This document shows positions 25,016 through 29,080 of a DNA stretch of 29,080 bases, one piece after another. The number at the start of each line of letters is the position of its first letter. The stretch's first letter is position 1. The stretch is from Euzebyaceae bacterium. Lineage in GTDB: Bacteria > Actinomycetota > Nitriliruptoria > Euzebyales > Egibacteraceae. The stretch is from assembly GCA_013698135.1 (NCBI GenBank), contig JACCVM010000066.1, positions 1 to 29,080 of the forward strand, given 5' to 3'. A program made the translations under genes and the position numbers. The notes beneath the pieces were generated by a model. The model worked only from the letters and a program-made list of their open reading frames with translations, was not told where the DNA came from and ran no database searches.

Positions 25016-25225
25016 GTCGTCTCCTGTCATGATCCGCCCCCCGCAACGACAAAGGCCACTGCGTGGCGGCAGCGGCCTGCACAACGCGGTACACGCCCTA
25101 CAGGCGCGCCCGTTCCTGAGGGAACACGGCCGCTCCCACGCTCCCACTTGGCGAGTCTGCGTGCAGCGGCGTCACGCCGCGGCTCGGCACCGATCCTAGC
25201 AGCAGCGCCCCCAGGCGCCGGGCCG
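25016..25225 (-). promoter_or_regulatory. rpmI-rplT leader region with hairpins and a candidate -10
   Basis: No gene is seen in this stretch. A TAGGAT hexamer (25193-25198) could be a -10 about 180 nt before rpmI, without a good -35. Inverted repeats include GCGGCG-tca-CGCCGC (25166-25180), TTCC-tgag-GGAA, and GCCAC-tgc-GTGGC closer to the start. GCGCC/GGCGC (25205-25218) sits just past the DUF1844 stop. Such folding suits an L20-type autoregulatory leader, but I could not match a known consensus. Confidence 0.35.
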
Positions 25226-25684
25226 TCAACCAGGCGGGCGGCCCGGGTCGCGGCCAGGGATCCACAGACGGTCGGTCATGCGCTGGTTGGCCGCGCCTTC
25301 CTGGGAACCCAATGGTGGCGCCCCGGGGCTCGAGGGCGTCGCCTGGTCGGCCTGCGTCCCAACAGGCTGCTGGGCCGGCGTCCCGCCGGAGGCGCCTGCC
25401 TCCTCGCGCTCGGCCTGTACCTGGGCGACCTGCAGCTGGGCGACGCCCTGGCGCATCTGGGTGGCGAGCTCAACGGGAAGCCTCGCCCCCGCGGCCTCGG
25501 CCATGCCTCCCATCGCGTCGATCAAGATCCGCGCATCTGGCCGGCCCAGCTTCACCTGCGCGCCGGCGGCCAGCATGTTGTACGCCTCGGCGGCCAGAGC
25601 GACGGCGTCGGCGTCCCGCAGCTGTTCGAGGTAGGCCTGCATCTCCTCGGGTGAGGGCTGGCCGGGCAGGGTGGGATCAGTCAT
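25226..25684 (-). CDS. DUF1844-type protein
   Basis: A 152-residue protein whose first ~85 residues resemble DUF1844 proteins: a helical segment DADAVALAAEAYNMLAAGAQVKLG, then ARILIDAMGGMAEAAG and a basic/Gln helix RQGVAQLQVAQVQAE. The rest is low-complexity Gly/Ala/Pro/Gln. The function of the family is not known; it often lies close to infC-rpmI-rplT in actinobacteria, as here. TAAGAT ends 6 nt before the ATG, with no ribosome site, suggesting a leaderless transcript that may continue into rpmI-rplT. The family call is from memory of the pattern. Confidence 0.8.
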   Translation of the reverse strand: MTDPTLPGQPSPEEMQAYLEQLRDADAVALAAEAYNMLAAGAQVKLGRPDARILIDAMGGMAEAAGARLPVELATQMRQGVAQLQVAQVQAEREEAGASGGTPAQQPVGTQADQATPSSPGAPPLGSQEGAANQRMTDRLWIPGRDPGRPPG

Positions 25685-25690
25685 GCCGCA

Positions 25691-25696
25691 ATCTTA
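25691..25696 (-). promoter_or_regulatory. candidate -10 of a leaderless transcript (DUF1844 gene)
   Basis: TAAGAT on the minus strand is 6 nt from the ATG, placing the expected transcription start on the A of the start codon. No clear -35. Confidence 0.45.
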
Positions 25697-25759
25697 GAGC
25701 CGGGCAGCCAAACCCACCCGCGCTCGGGTCGCGACAGCGACACCACCGGCCGCCAGAAG

Positions 25760-25814
25760 CCCGGGGTGGTGGGGATCCAGTACCGATTCGGTAGCGGATG
25801 CCCACCACCCCGGG
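25760..25814. repeat. 55-bp interrupted palindrome downstream of the prepilin peptidase gene
   Basis: Perfect 14-bp outer arms, CCCGGGGTGGTGGG and CCCACCACCCCGGG, flank ATCC/GGAT and then TACCGA-t-TCGGTA, all symmetric about position 25787. Only three positions per arm are unpaired, so 24 of 27 pairs form. It begins 10 nt beyond the prepilin peptidase stop and ends about 64 nt before the DUF1844 -10. There is no T-tract on either side, so it is not a standard terminator. It could be a factor-assisted terminator, an operator or a mobile palindrome. Confidence 0.85.
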
Positions 25815-25823
25815 TTGGGGCGC

Positions 25824-26609
25824 TCAGCCGAGACCGACCAGTCGCTGGTAGCCGGTGATCAGCGTCTCGCCGACCAGCAGGGACAGCAGTGCTGAGATCG
25901 CCAGGTACGGCCCGAACGGCAGCAGGTCCTTGCGGGCGCGCCGGCCGCTGCCCAGCAGCAGGATCGCCACGACCCCGCCGACCAAAAAGCCGCCGAAGAT
26001 TCCGAGCAGCACGTGGCCCCAGCTCAGGTAGCCGAGGCCAACGCCGATGAAGGCGGCAAGCTTGACGTCGCCCATGCCCATGCCCTTGGGGCTGACCAGG
26101 GCGATGCCGAGCAGCACGGCGAAGGCGACGATCCCGCCGAGCAGGGCGCGAAGCGCCCAACCCGGCTGGCCGGTCAGCAGACCGGCGGCAACCAGCAAAC
26201 CCAACAGGGCGGGGGTCAAGGGGTAGGTCAACCGGTTGGGGATCTTGCGTGTCTGGCCGTCGATCACGGCCACCACGACCAGGGTCCAGGCGAACAGCAG
26301 GTAGCCGGGCAGTGCCCAGGTGGCGCCAACGCGCCAGCCGACCAGCGCGAACAGCACGGCCATGGCCAGCTCCACCAGCGGATAGTGGGCGGCGATGGGA
26401 GAGCGGCAGGTTCGGCACCGTCCTCGCAGTAGTAACCACGACACCACCGGGATGTTGTCGCGCGCGGCGATCCGGCTGTCGCAGGCCGGGCAGGCGCTGG
26501 CGGGGCTCACCACGGAGCGCCTGGCGGGTACCCGGTGGATGACCACGTTGGCGAACGAACCGAAGGCAAGACCGAACACGGCGCAGATCACACCGACGAG
26601 CCACCCCAT
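25824..26609 (-). CDS. prepilin peptidase (type IV leader peptidase, PilD-like)
   Basis: Integral membrane aspartic protease that cleaves type IV prepilin leaders and usually N-methylates the new end. The 261 residues have FGSFANVVIHRVPA at 17-30 and a cytoplasmic zinc loop with CPACDSRI and CRTCRSPI. The methylase region AHYPLVELAMA follows. Both catalytic Asp are present: VVAVIDGQTRKIPN and GMGMGDVKLA. About eight hydrophobic segments are seen. GAGGAAG lies before the ATG. No pilin or secretion gene occurs in the window. It lies between ribH and the DUF1844 gene as an apparently isolated member. Confidence 0.94.
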   Translation of the reverse strand: MGWLVGVICAVFGLAFGSFANVVIHRVPARRSVVSPASACPACDSRIAARDNIPVVSWLLLRGRCRTCRSPIAAHYPLVELAMAVLFALVGWRVGATWALPGYLLFAWTLVVVAVIDGQTRKIPNRLTYPLTPALLGLLVAAGLLTGQPGWALRALLGGIVAFAVLLGIALVSPKGMGMGDVKLAAFIGVGLGYLSWGHVLLGIFGGFLVGGVVAILLLGSGRRARKDLLPFGPYLAISALLSLLVGETLITGYQRLVGLG

Positions 26610-26705
26610 AGCTTCCGACTCTTCCTCGCCCGGGTGCGAGGCGCAGCCGGCTGTCCACAGTTTCGGCGGGCGGCGGGCGCGGCTGTAGCGGTGCAGCCAG
26701 TCCGG

Positions 26706-27167
26706 CTACTTCAAGTCGGCGAGCAAGCGGGCGGTCTCGATCGCCGCCATCGCCGCGTCCCAGCCCTTGTTGCCCAGCTTGCCGCCGGCCCGGTCGGCGG
26801 CTTGCTCGGCGGTCTCGGTGGTCAGCACGCCGAACGCCACCGGTACTCCGGTGGCCAACGCCACGCGCCCAACCTCGGCGGCCTGACCGGCTACGTAGTC
26901 GAAATGGGGCGTCTGTCCGCGAATCACCGCCCCGAGGGCGACGATCACGTCCAGGCGTCCGCTGGCGGCCAACCGCTGCACCACGAGCGGCAGCTCGAAG
27001 GCGCCCGGCACCCAGGCCAGCTCGATGTCGTCGTCGGCGACGCCGTGGCGGCGCAAGCAGTCGCTGGCGCCGTCCACCAGGGTCCGGACGATGACCTCGT
27101 TGAAGCGCGACGCGACGATGCCGACCCGCAGGCCGCTGCCGTCCAGCACACCCTGGTGGATCCTCAC
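26706..27167 (-). CDS. ribH: 6,7-dimethyl-8-ribityllumazine synthase
   Basis: Penultimate step of riboflavin synthesis: joins the pyrimidine from the RibD branch to dihydroxybutanone phosphate; forms 60-mer or decamer shells. The 153 residues include SRFNEVI (20-26), WVPGAFELPL (52-61), ALGAVIRGQTPHFDYVA with catalytic His88, and GVLTTETAEQAADRAGGKLGNKG (Arg for phosphate). The GTG at 27167 leads into RIHQGVL; it lies 42 nt beyond ribBA. The gap contains repeat-like element A. Confidence 0.96.
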   Translation of the reverse strand: MRIHQGVLDGSGLRVGIVASRFNEVIVRTLVDGASDCLRRHGVADDDIELAWVPGAFELPLVVQRLAASGRLDVIVALGAVIRGQTPHFDYVAGQAAEVGRVALATGVPVAFGVLTTETAEQAADRAGGKLGNKGWDAAMAAIETARLLADLK

Positions 27168-27173
27168 AACTCA

Positions 27174-27203
27174 GTGCCCTATCGCTTCGCTACTTGAGGA
27201 CGG
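27174..27203 (+). repeat. short repeat-like element A (ribBA-ribH gap)
   Basis: Core TCGCTTCGCTACTTGAGGAC. It shares 22/26 positions with element B (kinase 3' end) and aligns with element C in pheT over CGC-TTCG-CTACTTGAG. It fills most of the 42-nt gap between ribBA and ribH. Confidence 0.4.
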
Positions 27204-27209
27204 TTTTCC

Positions 27210-28454
27210 TCACTGCTCGGTGGTGGTCCTGGCGCCCGGCTCGACCAGTGAGGAGAACTCATGGCCGAGCTTGTCACGCTTGGACTGCAGGTAGCGCAGG
27301 TTCTCGTCGGTCGGAGTGGTCTCGATCGGCACCCGCTCGACGATCTGGAGCCCGTAGCCTTCCAGACCGGCGCGCTTGGCGGGATTGTTGGTCAGTAGCC
27401 GCAGCGTCGACAGGCCGAGGTCGACCAGGATCTGCGCGCCGGTGCCGTAATCGCGCAGGTCGGCGGCGAAGCCCAGCTCCAGATTGGCCTCCACCGTGTC
27501 GGCCCCGCCGTCTTGGAGCTTGTAGGCCTGCAGCTTGTGCATGATGCCGATGCCGCGACCCTCGTGGCCGCGGATGTAGACGATGACGCCCTCGCCTTCC
27601 TCGGCGATCTTGCGCATCGCGTCGTGCAGCTGGGTGCCGCAGTCGCAGCGCAACGACCCGAAGACATCACCGGTCAGGCACTCCGAGTGCATGCGCACCA
27701 GCACATCAGGCTTGCCGCTTGGTTCGCCGCGCAGCAGCGCGATGTGGTGATGACCGTCGTAGGCTGACTCGTAGCCGACCGCCGTGAACGGGCCGAACGG
27801 CGTGGGGATGACCGCCTCGGCGACCCGGTAGACCAGCCGCTCGTGACGGCGGCGGTAGGCGATGAGATCGGCGATCGACACCAGCAGCAGCCCGTGGTCG
27901 TCGGCGAAGCGGCGCAGCTGAGGCAGCCGGGCCATGGACCCGTCGTCGTTGACCACCTCGCACAGCACGCCGGCCGGAGCCAGCCCGGCCATGCGCGCCA
28001 GATCCACCCCAGCCTCGGTGTGGCCGGCGCGCTTGAGCACGCCGCCCTCGGCGTAGCGCAGCGGGAAGATGTGCCCCGGACGGGCGAGGTCGGCCGGCTT
28101 GGTGACCGGATCCACCAGGGCGCGGATGGTGGCGGCACGGTCGACGGCCGAGATGCCCGTGGTCACCCCGAAACGTGCGTCCACGGAGACAGTGAAGGCG
28201 GTGCGGTGGCGTTCGGTGTTGACCGGGACCATCAGCGGCAGCTCGAGCTCGTCGAGCCGCTCCCCCGTCATAGACATCACGATGACACCGGAGGTGTGGC
28301 GCACGAAGAACGCGATGGCCTCCGGCGTGACCGCTTCCGCGGCCATGATGAGGTCGCCCTCGTTCTCGCGATCGGCGTCGTCGACCACCACCACGATCTC
28401 GCCGCGCTTAATGGCGGCGATCGCGTCCTCGATGGCGGCGAACTGTTCGGACAC
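27210..28454 (-). CDS. ribBA: bifunctional DHBP synthase / GTP cyclohydrolase II
   Basis: Supplies both precursors of riboflavin. The N-terminal domain (about 1-205) makes 3,4-dihydroxy-2-butanone 4-phosphate from ribulose 5-phosphate: DDADRENEGDLIMAAE, HTSGVI, TGISAVDRAATI and HTEAGVDLARMAG. The C-terminal domain (about 206-400) opens GTP: zinc site SECLTGDVFGSLRCDCGTQL, GHEGRGIG, and LLTNNPAKRAGLEGYG. The length is 414, typical of Gram-positives. GTG at 28454 follows GAGGAG, which overlaps the upstream stop codon (6-nt gap). Organisation ribE-ribBA-ribH is as in mycobacteria. Confidence 0.97.
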   Translation of the reverse strand: MSEQFAAIEDAIAAIKRGEIVVVVDDADRENEGDLIMAAEAVTPEAIAFFVRHTSGVIVMSMTGERLDELELPLMVPVNTERHRTAFTVSVDARFGVTTGISAVDRAATIRALVDPVTKPADLARPGHIFPLRYAEGGVLKRAGHTEAGVDLARMAGLAPAGVLCEVVNDDGSMARLPQLRRFADDHGLLLVSIADLIAYRRRHERLVYRVAEAVIPTPFGPFTAVGYESAYDGHHHIALLRGEPSGKPDVLVRMHSECLTGDVFGSLRCDCGTQLHDAMRKIAEEGEGVIVYIRGHEGRGIGIMHKLQAYKLQDGGADTVEANLELGFAADLRDYGTGAQILVDLGLSTLRLLTNNPAKRAGLEGYGLQIVERVPIETTPTDENLRYLQSKRDKLGHEFSSLVEPGARTTTEQ

Positions 28455-28460
28455 CGGAGT

Positions 28461-29080
28461 TCACTCCTCGGCTCGGTAGACAGAAGCGCCGCCACCGCGT
28501 AGCAGGCGCTCGACGTACTTGGCGATGATGTCGACCTCCAGATTGACCGCGTCGCCGACACGGCGCTGCCCCAGCACCGTGACGGCGAGGGTATGCGGGA
28601 TGAGGCCGACGCTGAAGGCGTCCTGTTCGGTGGCGGTCACCGTCAGCGAGGTGCCGTCGATGGTGATCGACCCCTTTTCGACCACATACGGCGCCAGGGC
28701 GGCGGGCAGTGAAACGCTCATGTTCGTCCACTGCTCCCGCGCTTCGACGGCCAGCACCTCGCCGATCCCGTCGACGTGTCCCTGCACCAGGTGACCGCCG
28801 AGACGGCTGCCAATCCGTACCGCAGGTTCGAGATTGACCGGCGCTCCCGGCGCCAAGGCGCCCAGCGCCGTTCGCGACAGCGTCTCGCCCATCAGGTCGC
28901 AACGAAAGCCCGGCGTCGACTCCAGTCGGGTGATCGTCAGGCAGCAGCCGTTGACGCTGATGGAGTCCCCGACGCGAGCGCCGGCCACCACCGTGGAGCA
29001 CGCCACGGTGAGCACGGCGGCGCCGGCCGAACGCTCGACGGCGGCCACCGTTCCCAGCTCCTCGACGATCCCGGTGAACA
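28461..29080 (-). CDS. ribE: riboflavin synthase alpha chain (start codon cut by window edge)
   Basis: Dismutates two lumazines to riboflavin; a cytoplasmic trimer of two lumazine-binding barrels. The last two bases on the right, read on the minus strand, are TG, followed by codons for FTGIVEELGTVAAVE. That is the family N-terminus MFTGIVEE, so only the first base of the start codon is missing. Barrel 1 has SISVNGCCLTI and GGHLVQGHVDG; barrel 2 has GSITIDGTSLTV. A GTG further in would give a false shorter start. About 206 residues. Any FMN riboswitch would be beyond the edge. Confidence 0.96.
   Translation of the reverse strand, partial: FTGIVEELGTVAAVERSAGAAVLTVACSTVVAGARVGDSISVNGCCLTITRLESTPGFRCDLMGETLSRTALGALAPGAPVNLEPAVRIGSRLGGHLVQGHVDGIGEVLAVEAREQWTNMSVSLPAALAPYVVEKGSITIDGTSLTVTATEQDAFSVGLIPHTLAVTVLGQRRVGDAVNLEVDIIAKYVERLLRGGGASVYRAEE

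Noticed and set aside
25681..26658. 325-codon minus-strand open frame overlapping the prepilin peptidase and running through the palindrome
   Set aside because: It is an alternate frame of a clear gene, has arginine/proline-rich GC-shadow composition, and no start or ribosome site near its only unique part.
26698..26722. Possible fifth repeat copy at the ribH 3' end (CCGGCTACTT shared)
   Set aside because: Only about nine contiguous bases match the core, and they also encode the natural Lys-stop of ribH.

Overview
The window is GC-rich (my impression is about 70%), packed chromosomal DNA from a bacterium whose gene order is actinobacterial. rpmI-rplT-rRNA methyltransferase-pheS-pheT is followed by an argF/C/J/B/D/R/G/H block. 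The mpg/tyrS pair and the riboflavin genes also fit. GTG starts, 4-nt start/stop overlaps and candidate leaderless starts support this. A 16S rRNA 5' end lies at the left edge. I infer a free-living, possibly deep-branching actinobacterium and cannot name a genus. Almost everything reads on the minus strand, so the window is best read from right to left.

Right end (29080-25226, minus): riboflavin synthase (missing only the first base of its start codon), ribBA and ribH form a riboflavin cluster. A prepilin peptidase follows, and then a 55-bp interrupted palindrome. A DUF1844-type protein comes next, probably the start of a new transcript.

Centre (25015-8902, minus): ribosomal proteins L35 and L20 (no infC between them and the DUF1844 gene), a SpoU-family RNA methyltransferase, a soluble PAS histidine kinase, pheS, pheT, a stand-alone response regulator, then argF. 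An ARG-box-like palindrome precedes argC-argJ-argB-argD-argR-argG, then an S66 (MccF-like) peptidase and argH. Most arg junctions are GTGA or ATGA overlaps. Together the block encodes ornithine and arginine synthesis from N-acetylglutamate plus its repressor. The two-component pair is spread across pheST and abuts argF.

Left part (8817-1): an MFS exporter (minus); a small Cys4 protein (plus) convergent with it; family X DNA polymerase and 3-methyladenine DNA glycosylase (a repair pair, minus); a class A penicillin-binding protein with two PASTA domains and a lipobox (plus); tyrS (minus), divergent from the PBP; then a 637-nt rRNA leader with a strong promoter and a boxA-like site, and the first ~100 nt of 16S rRNA.

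The most unusual signal is a set of short GC-rich, often hairpin-forming sequences. They appear as in-frame insertions in conserved enzymes (ArgG, ArgF, PheT, TrmH-like) and at gene ends (polX/mpg, kinase 3' end, ribBA-ribH gap). Several of them resemble one another around a GGCTAC core. This may be a small proliferating palindromic element, but each pairwise match alone is weak in DNA this GC-rich.
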